The notes under the pieces are model-generated. The model worked only from the letters and a program-made list of their open reading frames with translations. It was not told the origin of the DNA and ran no database searches. Below, in pieces: positions 15,774-25,314 of a stretch of 64,000 nucleotides of DNA. The position numbers and the translations under genes are program-made. This DNA comes from an uncultured bacterium. Lineage in GTDB: Bacteria > Planctomycetota > JAJSAM01 > JAJVHW01. Where the stretch lies: the NCBI GenBank assembly GCA_937996235.1, contig CALKVK010000023.1, forward strand, positions 62,001-126,000, in the 5' to 3' direction. Each line of letters opens with the position of its first letter. Position 1 is the stretch's first letter.

Positions 15774-16481
15774 TCACGCCGCCGGTGCGGAGTCGTCGGC
15801 GGGGTGCGAGGCGCGCAGGAGCGAGCGGGCGTGGGCGGCGACGCCGAACCAGGCGACCGCGACGAGCGCGGCGGCGGCGCCGGTCGCGCCGTGGCCGACG
15901 ATGAGCAGGTCGTACGCGCCGTGCAGGAGCGCGGCGAGCGCGAGGCCGCCGACCTGCCAGAGCACGCGCGCGGCGCCGCGCCGCGCGAACATCCCGTGCG
16001 CCGCGGCGAGTCCCCACACGGCGGCGAACACGGAGTGCGAGAAGGGCGACGCGACGGTGCGCAGGAGCGCCTCGCCCGGCGCCATGTACGGCAGGTAGAG
16101 GACGTTCTCGAACGCGGCGAAGCCCAGGCCGACGGCGGTCGCGTAGACGAGTCCGTCGAGGGGCTCGTCGAAGGCGTGCCAGCGGAACGCGGAGGCGCGC
16201 GCGACGGCGAACTTCGCGCCCTCCTCGAGCGGCCCGACGAGCACGAGGCAGAAGAACGCGGCCGTGGCGTGCGTCTCGCCGGGGGTCGCGGGCAGGCCGA
16301 GCAGCGCGGCGATGCGGAACGCGCCGAGCGCGAGCAGGGCCGACGCGGCGCCCAGCCCGAACGCCGCGAGCACGAGGCGCCGCGGCTCGGGGCGGGCGGC
16401 GTCCTTGTAGCGCCAGTAGACGAGCCAGAGCGCCGACACGGAGACGCCCACGCCCGCGGCGGCCACGCCGAAGGCGCTCAC
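15774..16481 (-). CDS. PrsW-family intramembrane metalloprotease
   Basis: 235 aa from GTG 16481, chosen for GGAGAGG 6 nt upstream; a GTG at 16541 would add 20 residues. A multi-spanning membrane protein with the conserved PrsW/CAAX-like motifs: GPLEEGAKFAVA (glutamate pair), FAAFENVLYL, SPFSHSVFAAVWG and LLHGAYD. These Glu/His residues are the expected metal ligands. PrsW proteins cleave membrane substrates such as anti-sigma factors; no such partner is visible nearby, so the substrate is unknown. Confidence 0.85.
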   Translation of the reverse strand: MSAFGVAAAGVGVSVSALWLVYWRYKDAARPEPRRLVLAAFGLGAASALLALGAFRIAALLGLPATPGETHATAAFFCLVLVGPLEEGAKFAVARASAFRWHAFDEPLDGLVYATAVGLGFAAFENVLYLPYMAPGEALLRTVASPFSHSVFAAVWGLAAAHGMFARRGAARVLWQVGGLALAALLHGAYDLLIVGHGATGAAAALVAVAWFGVAAHARSLLRASHPADDSAPAA

Positions 16482-16581
16482 GAGGTACCTCTCCGCCGCG
16501 CGCGCTGCCGCATGTCCCTCCCGGCGGCCACGGGCCGCCACCCACGCCTATCATCGGCGTGTCGGGATCCGCGGAGGAGCC

Positions 16582-17976
16582 ATGTCGGGGTCAACGTCCA
16601 TCCATCGATCCGTCCCGCCGGCCGTGCACCGCGCGGTGCCGGTCGCCGTGCTCGTCGCCGCCGCGGTGGTCGCCGTGCGGCCGGCGCGCGCGACCGACGA
16701 CGCCGCGCAGCGCGTCGCGTCGGGGCCGCGCGTCGTCGACGTCGTCACGCCGGAGGACGTGCTGCTGCGCGTGCGCCTGGCGACGAAGGGCGACCGCCTG
16801 CACCCGAAGCCGCTCGCTGGAGCGCGCGGCTGGTCGGTCCCGCTCGCGGGCGGGAAGCAGGGCACCGCGGCGTGGCCGACGCCCGCGACCGACGGCGAGC
16901 GCGTCTACACGGGCGGACCCGTGCAGTCGCTCGAGATGTACGCGTTCGACGCGCTCACGGGGAAGCGGCGCTGGACGACGACGCTCGCCGACAACGGCCC
17001 GACCCCGCCCGTCGTGCGCGAGGGCCACGTCTACGCGAACACGCAGTCGTGCACGCTCTACGCACTCGACGCGGCGAGCGGACGGAAGCGCTGGTCGGTC
17101 TATCTCTCGGGCCACCTCGAGTCCGGGCCCGCCGTCGGCAGCGACCTGATCGCCGCCACGCGTCCGGACGTGGGCGGCGAGGGCCAGCCGACGCTGACCG
17201 TGCTCGACCGCGCGGGGCACGTGCTGCACGACGTCGCGATCGACGCCGAGGCGTGGGGCGCGCCGGTCCTCGCCGACGGACGCGCGTACGTCGCCTCGCG
17301 CGGCGGCACGCTGTGGTGCGTGGACGCGGCGGAGGGCCGCACGGCGTGGAAGCGCCGCTGCGGCGCGCGCGGGGCGCCGTGGGTCGATGCGCAGGGCGTG
17401 TACGTGGCGACGGAGACCGCGCTGCTGGCGTTCGACCCGGTCTCGGGCCGCGAGCGCTGGACCGAGGCGGCGATCACGCCGTCCACGCACGCGCGCGAGC
17501 TGGTCACGTCGGACACGTTCACGCCGCGCCCCGCACCCGCCTTGCGGCCGGGCCTCGCGTCGTCCTCCGCGAACTCGTCGTTCTGCAGCGAGGGCGTGCG
17601 CCCGGTGGTCGTGCGCGACACGGTCTGCGTGGCGGAGCAGCGTTCGCTGCGCTTCTTCGACCGCGTCTCGGCCGAGGAGCTGGTCGAGCTGCGGCTCGAC
17701 GTGAAGGAGGCGATCGCGGGGCCGCCGCTCGTCGCGGGCGACACCGTGGTCGTCGCGACGCGCGCCGGCGAGGTGCGCGCGATCGACGTGCGCGACGACG
17801 TCGTCGTCTGGGCCGTGGACCTCGGCGCGCCGCTCGGCAGCGGCATCACGATGGACCGCGGGCGGCTGCTCGCCGTGACGAACGACGGGCGGCTCGTGAG
17901 CGTCGAGACGGGCGACCTGCGCGCGGACGGCTGGCCCATGTGGGGCGGCACGGCCGACGGCGCGTTCGACGACTGA
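16582..17976 (+). CDS. Exported PQQ-type beta-propeller protein
   Basis: 464 aa. The signal peptide (PVAVLVAAAVVAVRPARA, cleavage after ARA) sends it out of the cytoplasm. The body is a chain of propeller blades with the tryptophan-docking-like repeat: MYAFDALTGKRRWTTTLADN, LYALDAASGRKRWSVYLSGH, LWCVDAAEGRTAWKRRCGAR, LLAFDPVSGRERWTEAAI, and VRAIDVRDDVVVWAVDLGAP. At least six blades are visible, suggesting a closed propeller. No quinoprotein catalytic residues are evident, so a scaffold or BamB-like role is more likely than an enzyme. It stands alone between two minus-strand genes. Confidence 0.85.
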   Translation: MSGSTSIHRSVPPAVHRAVPVAVLVAAAVVAVRPARATDDAAQRVASGPRVVDVVTPEDVLLRVRLATKGDRLHPKPLAGARGWSVPLAGGKQGTAAWPTPATDGERVYTGGPVQSLEMYAFDALTGKRRWTTTLADNGPTPPVVREGHVYANTQSCTLYALDAASGRKRWSVYLSGHLESGPAVGSDLIAATRPDVGGEGQPTLTVLDRAGHVLHDVAIDAEAWGAPVLADGRAYVASRGGTLWCVDAAEGRTAWKRRCGARGAPWVDAQGVYVATETALLAFDPVSGRERWTEAAITPSTHARELVTSDTFTPRPAPALRPGLASSSANSSFCSEGVRPVVVRDTVCVAEQRSLRFFDRVSAEELVELRLDVKEAIAGPPLVAGDTVVVATRAGEVRAIDVRDDVVVWAVDLGAPLGSGITMDRGRLLAVTNDGRLVSVETGDLRADGWPMWGGTADGAFDD

Positions 17977-17995
17977 GACGGCGCCGCGCTGCGGC

Positions 17996-18925
17996 TCAGC
18001 CGCCGTGGCGTGCGGCGTCGGCTTCGATCTCGCCGAGGAACGTGCGGTAGCTCTCGTAGCGCGAGGCGGCGAGCTCGCCGCGCTCGACGGCCGCGCGCAC
18101 GGCGCAGCCCGGCTCGCGGTCGTGGCGGCAGTCCTGGAAGCGGCAGCGCGCGGGCACCGGGAACTCCGGGAACTGCAGCTCCAGCTCGCGCGGCGCGACG
18201 TCCACGAGCCCGAACTCCTTGATGCCGGGCGTGTCCACGACGTGCCCGGTGTCGCCGGGGATGCGCACGAGCTGCGCCGACGTCGTCGTGTGCGTGCCCT
18301 TGCCGGAGTGGCGGCTGATCTCGCCGGTGCGCAGCGCGACGCCCGGCAGCGCGCGGTTGACGAGCGAGGACTTGCCGGTGCCGGAAGGCCCCGCGAACAC
18401 GCTGCAGCGGCCGCGCAGCAGCTCGACCAGACGCGCGACGCCGGCGCCGCTCGCCGCGGAGCTGCGCACGAGCTCGTAGCCGAGCCGCTCGTAGAGCGCG
18501 ATCAGCGCGGCCGTCTCGGGCGACGGCTCGAGGTCCGCCTTGTTGAAGACGAGCACGGGCGGCACGTTGCCCGCGTGGCACGCGACGAGCAGCCGGTCGA
18601 CGAGACCCGCGCGCGGCGCGGGGTCGGCGTGCGCGAAGACCAGCACCGCGCGGTCGGCGTTCGCGACGAGCACCTGCTGCCGCCACCGCCCGGCCACCTC
18701 GGGACGCAGCAGCACGCTCGTGCGCGCGGCGACGCCGACCAGCGCGACGTCGCCGCCCGCGGTCTCCTCGACCTCGACGCGGTCGCCCACCGCGACGGGG
18801 CTCGTCGCGCGACCGCGCGCGCGGTGGAAGCGCCCGCGCAGCGACGCGTCGGCGACGCGTCCGCCGTCGAGTTCAACGACGACGCGCTTGCGGTCGACGC
18901 GCAGGACGAGCGCGGTGGCGGGCAT
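17996..18925 (-). CDS. rsgA: Small ribosomal subunit biogenesis GTPase RsgA
   Basis: 309 aa from ATG 18925. Circularly permuted GTPase with an N-terminal OB fold (VELDGGRVADASLRGRFHRA, SPVAVGDRVEVEE). G4 motif NKAD is at 128-131, before Walker A GPSGTGKSS (179-187), then DTPGIKEFGL (G3). The C-terminal zinc knuckle is CRFQDCRHDREPGC. Binds 30S subunits during late assembly. Last gene of the long minus-strand run; 38 bp separate it from the upstream cyclase gene. Confidence 0.95.
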   Translation of the reverse strand: MPATALVLRVDRKRVVVELDGGRVADASLRGRFHRARGRATSPVAVGDRVEVEETAGGDVALVGVAARTSVLLRPEVAGRWRQQVLVANADRAVLVFAHADPAPRAGLVDRLLVACHAGNVPPVLVFNKADLEPSPETAALIALYERLGYELVRSSAASGAGVARLVELLRGRCSVFAGPSGTGKSSLVNRALPGVALRTGEISRHSGKGTHTTTSAQLVRIPGDTGHVVDTPGIKEFGLVDVAPRELELQFPEFPVPARCRFQDCRHDREPGCAVRAAVERGELAASRYESYRTFLGEIEADAARHGG

Positions 18926-18963
18926 CCGGAGGAGTGTCGGCGCGGCGGCGCCGGAACGCTCGG

Positions 18964-20925
18964 TCAGATCGCGCGCATTCGCGCGGGCTGCACGGCGAGC
19001 TCCACGCAGACGCGGTTGCGCCCGTGCTTCTTCGCGGCGTAGAGCGCGGTGTCGGCGCGGCGCACGATCTCGTCGTACTCGTCGGAGCCGTCGGCGAGGG
19101 CCGTGACGCCGATCGAGACCGTCAGCGGCGTCTCGGAGTACTCCTCGAACATCTCCTCGCAGTGTCCGGAGAGCGAGACGCGCAGGCGCTCGGCGTAGAG
19201 CACCGCGTGCTGCAGCGGCGTCTCCGGCAGCACGATCAGGAACTCCTCGCCGCCGTAGCGCCCGTAGTGGTCCACCTCGCGGCTGCCCGACGCGATGAGC
19301 TGCGCGACGGCCTGGAGCACCGTGTCGCCGACCTGGTGGCCGTGCACGTCGTTCCAGCGCTTGAAGTGGTCGACGTCGAGCAGCGCCACCGAGAGCGGCT
19401 TGCCGAAGCGGCGCGCGCGCTCGACCTCGTGCCGCAGGATGCGCACGATGTTGCGGCGGTTGCTGATGCCCGTCAGCTCGTCCTTCTCGGCGAGCGAGCG
19501 CAGCTTGCGGCCCTGCAGGTCGAGCGCGACGGTGTCGAGCACGAGACCGAGCGTGTCGCAGAGCAGGCCGAGCTCGCGCGCGTCGGCGTCGTGGACGTCG
19601 CCGTCGCCGAAGAAGCGGTCGGCGACGACCACGCCCATCTGCGTGGCGCCGGCGTTGAGCGGCGACGCCGCGAACTCGCGCACGCCGAGCTGCTCGAGCA
19701 CGCGGTCGTCGTGCTGCTCCGTGCGTCCGACCTCGGCGCCGCCGCGCAGGAGCACCGCCTCGAGCGCGCCCTCCTGGTCCACCTCGACCGTGACGGCGGC
19801 GACGGCCTCCGGGCGGACGAGCCCGGAGCGGTCGCTGCACGTGCGTCCGCGCAGGCGCAGCGGGTCGGTCGGGTGCGGCTCGAGCAGGATGACGCGGTCG
19901 AGGTCGAGGCACTCGCGGATCGCGTGGAGGCCTTCCTCGACGATCGGCCCCACCGACTCGAGCGAGCGCGAGACGACGATGCGCCGGTGCGCGCGCGCGA
20001 GGCGCTCGGAGCGGGCGGTCGCGTCGAGCGGCGGCTCGGGCGGCGGCAGGGCCTCGCCGGTGCGCAGCTCCTCGTTCGTGAGCTGGCGCGCGAGGTCGTC
20101 GGGCGCCACGTCGCCGAGACCGAGCAGGGCGGCGGCCTCGGAGAGCTCGAGCGCGATCGTCTCCGCGACGAGCAACGCGTCGGCCGCAGCGGCGGAGGCG
20201 GCGGTCGTCGCCAGCAGGTCCTCGTCCTCCTCGTCGGCGACCGCGGAGCCGTCGTCGTAGCCGAGCATCGTCGCGAGCGCGTCGGCGCGGGCGATCAGCG
20301 CGACGAGGCTGCGTGCGTCGTCGTCGAGGGGGCGCCCCGCGATGGCGATCGACTCGGCCGGGAGCCCGTCGCGCACGCGCGCGTGGAAGCGGCATGCGTG
20401 GACGACGCCGCGCGAGAGCCCGATGCGCTGCACGAGCCGCTCCGTGGCGGCGCTCGCGACGCCGCGCTCGCACGCCTCCATGCGCCGCCCGAAGTCGTGG
20501 ACGAGCCCCGCGACGAACGCCTGCTGCGGGTCGGGGTACGCGCCCGCCTCCGCGAGCCGACGGGCGGCGGTCGCGACGGCGAGCGCGTGCACCCAGCCGC
20601 GGCAGGGCACCTCGACCGCCGCGCGGTGGCGGTGCTCCGGCAGGGCCGGGAGCGCCCGCACCGCGTGGGAGAGCGCGTCGACGCCGATGCTCGGGAGCAC
20701 CTGCGCCATGTCGTTCCCGCCCGCCGCCGGACGCACGTGGAGCGTGCTGTGCGCGAAGCGCAGGAGCAGCACGGAGAGCACGGCATCGGCCTCGGCGAGT
20801 CGCAGGAACTCGGGGTGGCGGATCTCTCCCTGGGACAGCAGCTCGAGCGCACGGCGGCGCACGACCTCGAGCACGGGAGGAGCCGTGCACGCGGACGGGG
20901 CGCGCGGGGTGGGGTCGGACGCCAT
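18964..20925 (-). CDS. HDOD-GAF-GGDEF diguanylate cyclase
   Basis: 653 aa from ATG 20925 (MASDPTPRAPSACTAP). The N-terminal 300 residues have an HDOD-type domain (RGWVHALAVATAARRLAEAG and AFVAGLVHDFGRRMEACERG). A middle GAF-like region follows (RSLESVGPIVEEGLHAIREC through FGDGDVHDADARELGLLCD). The C-terminal GGDEF domain has DELTGISNRRNI, DVDHFKRWNDVHGHQVGD and an intact signature YGGEEF at about 557. It should make cyclic di-GMP; no RxxD I-site is apparent at the usual distance. Soluble. Probably co-transcribed with the upstream ABC transporter genes (90-bp gap). Confidence 0.85.
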   Translation of the reverse strand: MASDPTPRAPSACTAPPVLEVVRRRALELLSQGEIRHPEFLRLAEADAVLSVLLLRFAHSTLHVRPAAGGNDMAQVLPSIGVDALSHAVRALPALPEHRHRAAVEVPCRGWVHALAVATAARRLAEAGAYPDPQQAFVAGLVHDFGRRMEACERGVASAATERLVQRIGLSRGVVHACRFHARVRDGLPAESIAIAGRPLDDDARSLVALIARADALATMLGYDDGSAVADEEDEDLLATTAASAAAADALLVAETIALELSEAAALLGLGDVAPDDLARQLTNEELRTGEALPPPEPPLDATARSERLARAHRRIVVSRSLESVGPIVEEGLHAIRECLDLDRVILLEPHPTDPLRLRGRTCSDRSGLVRPEAVAAVTVEVDQEGALEAVLLRGGAEVGRTEQHDDRVLEQLGVREFAASPLNAGATQMGVVVADRFFGDGDVHDADARELGLLCDTLGLVLDTVALDLQGRKLRSLAEKDELTGISNRRNIVRILRHEVERARRFGKPLSVALLDVDHFKRWNDVHGHQVGDTVLQAVAQLIASGSREVDHYGRYGGEEFLIVLPETPLQHAVLYAERLRVSLSGHCEEMFEEYSETPLTVSIGVTALADGSDEYDEIVRRADTALYAAKKHGRNRVCVELAVQPARMRAI

Positions 20926-21015
20926 GCGGGGGAGGTCGGCCGGATGCCGACCCCTCCGTATCGGCACGCGGGGCGCCCGCGTGAAGCGCGGCGGGCGACT
21001 TTCGATTCGCGGCTC

Positions 21016-22590
21016 TCAGGCTCCGGCGCGGGCGCGTCCAGCCTCGTGGACACGGGACGCCGAGCCGAGGGCGGCGACGACGACCCCGGCGGCGAAGAGG
21101 ACGCCCGCCGCGAGCACCGCCGCGACGGCGCGCAGCCCGCCGTCCCCGCGTCCCCCGTGGAGCCAGACGAGCGGCACGAGCGCGGCCGCGCCGGCGGCGA
21201 GCGGCGCCAGCAGCCCGGGCAGGAGCCCCGGCGCGGCGGACGGCGCGCTGCCGTGCGCGACGCGACAGGCGGCGGCGACCGCCAGTGCGGCACCGGCCGC
21301 GGCGACGCTCGCGCAGGCCGCCCCGAGCGCCGCCCAGGCGGCGGGGGCCCACGGCGCGAGCCCCCCCGCGACGGCCACGGCGGCGGCCGTGGACGCCGCG
21401 CCCGCGACGAGGAGCGGCAGAGTCAGCGCGCACCACGCGAGCCCCTTCGCGAGCGCCACGCGAAACGGACCGACGGGCGTGCGGGCGAGCAGCGCGAGAC
21501 CGGCGCCGTCCTGCGCGTGGAACCGCAGGGCGACGCCGCCGAGCGCCGCCGCGAGCGGCAGCGTCACGAGGTGGAGCGACGGCAGGAGGCGCCGCGCGCC
21601 GTCGGGCGAGGTCCACGCGACGGCCACCGCCCCCACGAGCGCGAGCCCGCCGGGGAGGGCGAGCCGCGCCGCACGCACGTGCAGCGCGGGGTCGCGCAGG
21701 CCGACGGCGACGTCCTTCGCCGCCAGCGCCCCGAGGCTCCCCGGCAGCCGCGCCAAGAGGCCCGCGCCCCAGGTGCGCGACGACTGGGGGCGCGCAGGCC
21801 GCGGCGGAGCCACGCCGAGCACGCGCGCGGCGCAGGTCCACGCGGCGGCGGCGCTCGCGAGAAGCCCCGCCGCGCCCAGTGCGGCCGGCCCCGCAGCACC
21901 CGTGGCACACGCCGCAGCCCACCACGGCGGCAGCGCGACGAGACGGTCGGCGCGCGCGTGGAGCGCGGCGAGCCAGGCAGCCGTCTCCCCCACGTCGTGC
22001 GGCGCCTCCGGGACGAGCGCGACGACGAGCAGCGTGCCGCCGACCGCGACGAGGACGCGGGCCCGTGCGGCGTACGCGCTGCCTGCCAGTCCGAGCACGA
22101 GCAGTCCGAGCGCGACGGACGCGGCGGCGAGCAGCAGCGCGGCGAGCGCGCCGACGCACGCGGCCGGGGCGCCGTGGGCCGCGCCGCTCCCGGCCGCGAG
22201 CGCCGCGCCGCAGAGCGCGGCCGGTCCGGCGGGCGCGGCGGCGAGCTCGCGTAGCCCCGCGGCAGCGGCGAGCGTCCGACCGTCGAGCGGCGCGGCGCTC
22301 GCGCGCGCGAGAGCGAGGACGCGTTGCGCGGCGCCGCCCGAGACGGGAGCGGCGACGGCCGTCACGAACAGTGCCGCGAACGCGAGATCGACGAGCCCCG
22401 CCGCGGCCGCGGGACGCGCGCCCACCGCGAGCTCGTGCCCGACGCTCGCGCAGACGACGACTGCGACCGCCGCGAGCGCTCCCGCCAGTGCGGCCGTCGC
22501 GCTCCGCGCCGCCCCGCCGCGCCGCGCCGCGCGGAGCTCGGCACCGAGCAGCGCCCCCACGCGGTCCGCGCGTCCGGCGCGCGCGCTCAC
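21016..22590 (-). CDS. ABC transporter permease
   Basis: 524 aa from GTG 22590. A very Ala/Leu/Val-rich integral membrane protein with about ten to twelve hydrophobic segments (for example LAALLLAAASVALGLLVLGL and PGGLALVGAVAVAWTSP). It contains no ATPase motifs. It starts 5 bp after the ATPase gene ends, so the two form an exporter pair of the ABC-2/heme-exporter-like type. The cytoplasmic loop LLARLPGSLGALAAKDVAVG resembles ABC-2 permease segments that precede a second membrane half. Substrate not inferable. Confidence 0.75.
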   Translation of the reverse strand: MSARAGRADRVGALLGAELRAARRGGAARSATAALAGALAAVAVVVCASVGHELAVGARPAAAAGLVDLAFAALFVTAVAAPVSGGAAQRVLALARASAAPLDGRTLAAAAGLRELAAAPAGPAALCGAALAAGSGAAHGAPAACVGALAALLLAAASVALGLLVLGLAGSAYAARARVLVAVGGTLLVVALVPEAPHDVGETAAWLAALHARADRLVALPPWWAAACATGAAGPAALGAAGLLASAAAAWTCAARVLGVAPPRPARPQSSRTWGAGLLARLPGSLGALAAKDVAVGLRDPALHVRAARLALPGGLALVGAVAVAWTSPDGARRLLPSLHLVTLPLAAALGGVALRFHAQDGAGLALLARTPVGPFRVALAKGLAWCALTLPLLVAGAASTAAAVAVAGGLAPWAPAAWAALGAACASVAAAGAALAVAAACRVAHGSAPSAAPGLLPGLLAPLAAGAAALVPLVWLHGGRGDGGLRAVAAVLAAGVLFAAGVVVAALGSASRVHEAGRARAGA

Positions 22591-22594
22591 ACCG

Positions 22595-23374
22595 TCACCG
22601 CAGCCACTCGGGCACGTCGCCCGACGCGCTGCCGCGGAGCAGCGCACGCAGCACGTCGTCGAGCGACGCGTCGGCTCCGACGCACGCCGAGGTGCGCAGC
22701 TCGGGCATTGTGCCGCACGCCGCGAGACGCCCGTCGGCGAGGACCGCGACGCGGTCCGCCAGCGCGGCCACGCCATCGCGCGCGTGCGACGCGAGGACGA
22801 CCGCGACGCCACCGTCGGCGAGCCGCCGCGCGAGCGCACGCAGCGTCTCGGCGGCCGTCGCGTCGAGCCCCGCGAACGGCTCGTCGAGCAGCAGCACGCG
22901 TGGCGCGTGGACGAGCGCGCACGCGATCTGGACCTTGCGGCGCATGCCCGTCGAGTACGTGGCGAGCAGCCGGCCGCGGTCGCGCGCGGACAGTGCGAAC
23001 AGCTCGCAGAGCTCGTCGGCGCGGCGCTCGGCGTCGCGCGTCGCGAGACCGTGGAGGCGCGCGATCAGCGCGATGCACTCGCGCCCCGTCAGGCGCTCGA
23101 GCGTCTCGTCGCCGGGCGGCAGCAGCCCGATGAGGCGCCGCACCCCGAGCGGGTCGCGGCGCGGATCGAGTCCGGCCACGAGCACGCTGCCCGCGGCGGG
23201 CGCCTCGGTGCCGGAGAGCAGGCGCAGGAGCGTCGACTTGCCCGCGCCGTTCGGACCCGCGACGACGAGCAGCTCGGCGGGCAGGAGCTCGAGGTCGACG
23301 CCGTCGGGCGCGCGCACGCCGCCGTCGTGCACCTGCACGAGTCCGCGCGCGACGACCAGCGGCGCGCCCCTCAA
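22595..23374 (-). CDS. ABC transporter ATP-binding protein
   Basis: 259 aa from TTG 23374, which overlaps the stop of the methyltransferase gene (TTGA); a GTG at 23401 is the alternative. It has Walker A GPNGAGKST, a Q-loop region diverged to LLPPGDETLERL, the signature region YSTGMRRKVQIACAL (STGM in place of LSGGQ, common in ABC-2 subfamily A ATPases), Walker B VLLLDEPFAGLD and switch His in VVLASHARDGV. Pairs with the downstream permease. Confidence 0.85.
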   Translation of the reverse strand: MRGAPLVVARGLVQVHDGGVRAPDGVDLELLPAELLVVAGPNGAGKSTLLRLLSGTEAPAAGSVLVAGLDPRRDPLGVRRLIGLLPPGDETLERLTGRECIALIARLHGLATRDAERRADELCELFALSARDRGRLLATYSTGMRRKVQIACALVHAPRVLLLDEPFAGLDATAAETLRALARRLADGGVAVVLASHARDGVAALADRVAVLADGRLAACGTMPELRTSACVGADASLDDVLRALLRGSASGDVPEWLR

Positions 23375-24156
23375 CGCGGCGCCGCCCCCGACGTGATCCA
23401 CGAGAGCAGCACCGCGCCCGCGAGCGCGACGTTCAGGCTGTCGGTGCGCCCGCGCTGCGGCACCGCGACGCGCCGCGTCGCGCACGCGAGCAGCTCGGGC
23501 GCGAGACCTGCGCCCTCGTTGCCGAGCGCGAGCACGACGCGCGCGGGCGGCCGCGGCGCAGCGTAGATCGACTCGCCCGCGGCGTCGGCCGCCCACAGCT
23601 CGCCGCCCGCGGCCGCGAGCGCGTCGAGCCACGCGCCGCAGGTCCACTCGGCGCTCTCCTGCGCGAGCGCGACGTGGAAGTGCGCGCCCTGCCCCGCACG
23701 CAGCGTCTTGCCGCCCCACAGGTCCACCGTGCCCGTGCGCGCGAGGACGCCGCGCGCGCCGAACGCCTCGGCGGCGCGCACGAGCGTGCCCGCGTTCCCG
23801 GGGTCCTGCACGCGATCGAGCAGCAGCCACGCGCCCGGCTGCGCGAACGGCGCCGCGGGCGCGCGCGGCTCCGCGCACACGGCGACGACGCCCTGCGGCG
23901 TCTCCGTCTCGGCGATCTCGCGCAGCGCGCGCGCGTCGATCTCGTGCACGGCGACGCCCGCGCCGCGCAGACGCGACGCCAGAGTCGTGGCGTCGACGGT
24001 CGCGATGTCCGGCGCAAGGAACGCCTCGCGCGGCGCGAGCCCCGCGTCGAGCGCCGCGGCGATCACGTGCACGCCCTCCGCGAGGAAGTGCCCGCTCTCG
24101 CGGCGCGTCCGCGGTCGCAGCAGCTTGCGTGCTCGGGTGAGGGCGGCGGCGCTCAC
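23371..24156 (-). CDS. SpoU/TrmH-family RNA 2'-O-methyltransferase
   Basis: 261 aa from GTG 24156, whose GTGA overlaps the stop of the pseudouridine synthase gene. SPOUT motifs: motif 1 LDRVQDPGNAGTLVRAAEAF, motif 2 VVLALGNEGAGLAPELL, motif 3 RTDSLNVALAGAVLLSW. The N-terminal part (ARKLLRPRTRRESGHFLAEG) matches the SpoU substrate-binding domain that recognises L30-like RNA folds. Methylates rRNA or tRNA ribose using AdoMet; the exact target is not inferable. Translationally coupled to both neighbours. Confidence 0.9.
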   Translation of the reverse strand: MSAAALTRARKLLRPRTRRESGHFLAEGVHVIAAALDAGLAPREAFLAPDIATVDATTLASRLRGAGVAVHEIDARALREIAETETPQGVVAVCAEPRAPAAPFAQPGAWLLLDRVQDPGNAGTLVRAAEAFGARGVLARTGTVDLWGGKTLRAGQGAHFHVALAQESAEWTCGAWLDALAAAGGELWAADAAGESIYAAPRPPARVVLALGNEGAGLAPELLACATRRVAVPQRGRTDSLNVALAGAVLLSWITSGAAPR

Positions 24157-25163
24157 GAGCCGCTCCGCAGACGCGCGACCGCGTCGGCCATGTCGTCGGG
24201 CAGCGGCGCCTCGAACACCGCCTGCTCGCCGCTCACGGGGTGGCGCACCTCGAGCCGCGCCGCGTGCAGCGCGACGCGCTCGAGCAGCGGCGTCTCCTCG
24301 GCGTCGCGCACATCCTCTGCAACGCCGCGCAGCGCCGACGCGTACGCCGGACGTGCGCCGCCGTACGACGCGTCGCACAGCAGCGGGTGGCCGATGTGCG
24401 CCGAGTGCACGCGGATCTGGTGCGTGCGCCCGGTGCGCGGGAAGTAGCGCACCAGCGCGGCGCCGTCGAAGCGCTCCTCGACGCGGAAGTGCGTGAGGCT
24501 CGGCAGCCCCGCGGGGTCGATCGAGAGCCGCGGCCACGCGTCGCGGCTGTGCAGGATCGGCGCGTCGATCGCGCCCTCGTCGGGCGGGCTGCCGTGCACG
24601 AGCGCGAGGTACTCCTTGCGCACCGTGCGCCGCTCGAACTGGTCCGAGACGTCGGCCTTCCACGCGTCCGAGAACGCGACGAGCAGCACGCCCGAGGTCT
24701 CCTTGTCGATGCGGTGGCAGATGTGCGGCACGCGGTCGCGCGCGGGGTCGCTCGTGTCGCGGTAGCGCGCGTGCAGCGCCGAGAGCACGTTCTCGAGCGT
24801 GTGCCCGCTGACCGGGTGCACGACGATCCCGGGCCGCTTGTTGACGGCCAGGAGCACGCCGTCGTCCGCGAGCACGTCGATCGGGATGCGCCCGGGGTCG
24901 GGCGCGTCCGCGTCGACGGGGATCGCGATGACGACGTGGTCGCCGTTCCGCAGCTTGACCGACGCCTTCGTGCGCACCTCCCCGTTCACCGAGACGTGCC
25001 CCTCCTCGACCATCTCCTGCAGCTCGGTGCGGCTGCGCCAGCGCACGCGCTTCGCCATGAACCGGTCGAGCCGCAGCCCCGCGTCGGGCAGCTCGACCCG
25101 CAGGTCCCAGCGGCTGCGCGGCTTCGAGAGGTCCGCGTAGCGCCGCGCCTGACGCGAGCCCAT
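24153..25163 (-). CDS. RluA/RluD-family pseudouridine synthase
   Basis: 336 aa from ATG 25163 (MGSRQARRYADLSKPRSRWD). An N-terminal S4 RNA-binding domain spans about 30-75 (LDRFMAKRVRWRSRTELQEM, VSVNGEVRTKASVKLRNGD). The catalytic domain carries the family motif HRIDKETSG with the active-site Asp at 153, plus YLALVHGSP and RTGRTHQIRVHSAHIGHPLL. It isomerises uridines in rRNA. First gene of the translationally coupled run. A damaged copy of its first codons lies at 31960-32100 in the same orientation. Confidence 0.9.
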   Translation of the reverse strand: MGSRQARRYADLSKPRSRWDLRVELPDAGLRLDRFMAKRVRWRSRTELQEMVEEGHVSVNGEVRTKASVKLRNGDHVVIAIPVDADAPDPGRIPIDVLADDGVLLAVNKRPGIVVHPVSGHTLENVLSALHARYRDTSDPARDRVPHICHRIDKETSGVLLVAFSDAWKADVSDQFERRTVRKEYLALVHGSPPDEGAIDAPILHSRDAWPRLSIDPAGLPSLTHFRVEERFDGAALVRYFPRTGRTHQIRVHSAHIGHPLLCDASYGGARPAYASALRGVAEDVRDAEETPLLERVALHAARLEVRHPVSGEQAVFEAPLPDDMADAVARLRSGS

Positions 25164-25314
25164 CAGCGGGACTCCGGTCGGCGCAGGGCGGTGCGGGCGC
25201 GCATGGCCCCGCATGTTCCCAGACCCGCGGCGGAACGCGGAGGACCGGCGACTCGGACTGCGCGCACCGGATCGCGTGCGCCGGGGAGGGCGCCGCGGCG
25301 AGCATGAGCGCGGA

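Noticed and set aside
12076..16098. A 1340-codon open frame on the plus strand
   Set aside because: It crosses the repeat region, the TIM-barrel gene and PriA in a wrong frame; PriA motifs are in another frame and no domain is recognisable here.
18934..22254. Very long open frames on the plus strand across 18.9-23.6 kb
   Set aside because: They lie opposite RsgA, the GGDEF protein and the ABC transporter genes, which carry clear family motifs. The plus-strand frames are Arg/Ala/Gly-rich and reflect high GC only.
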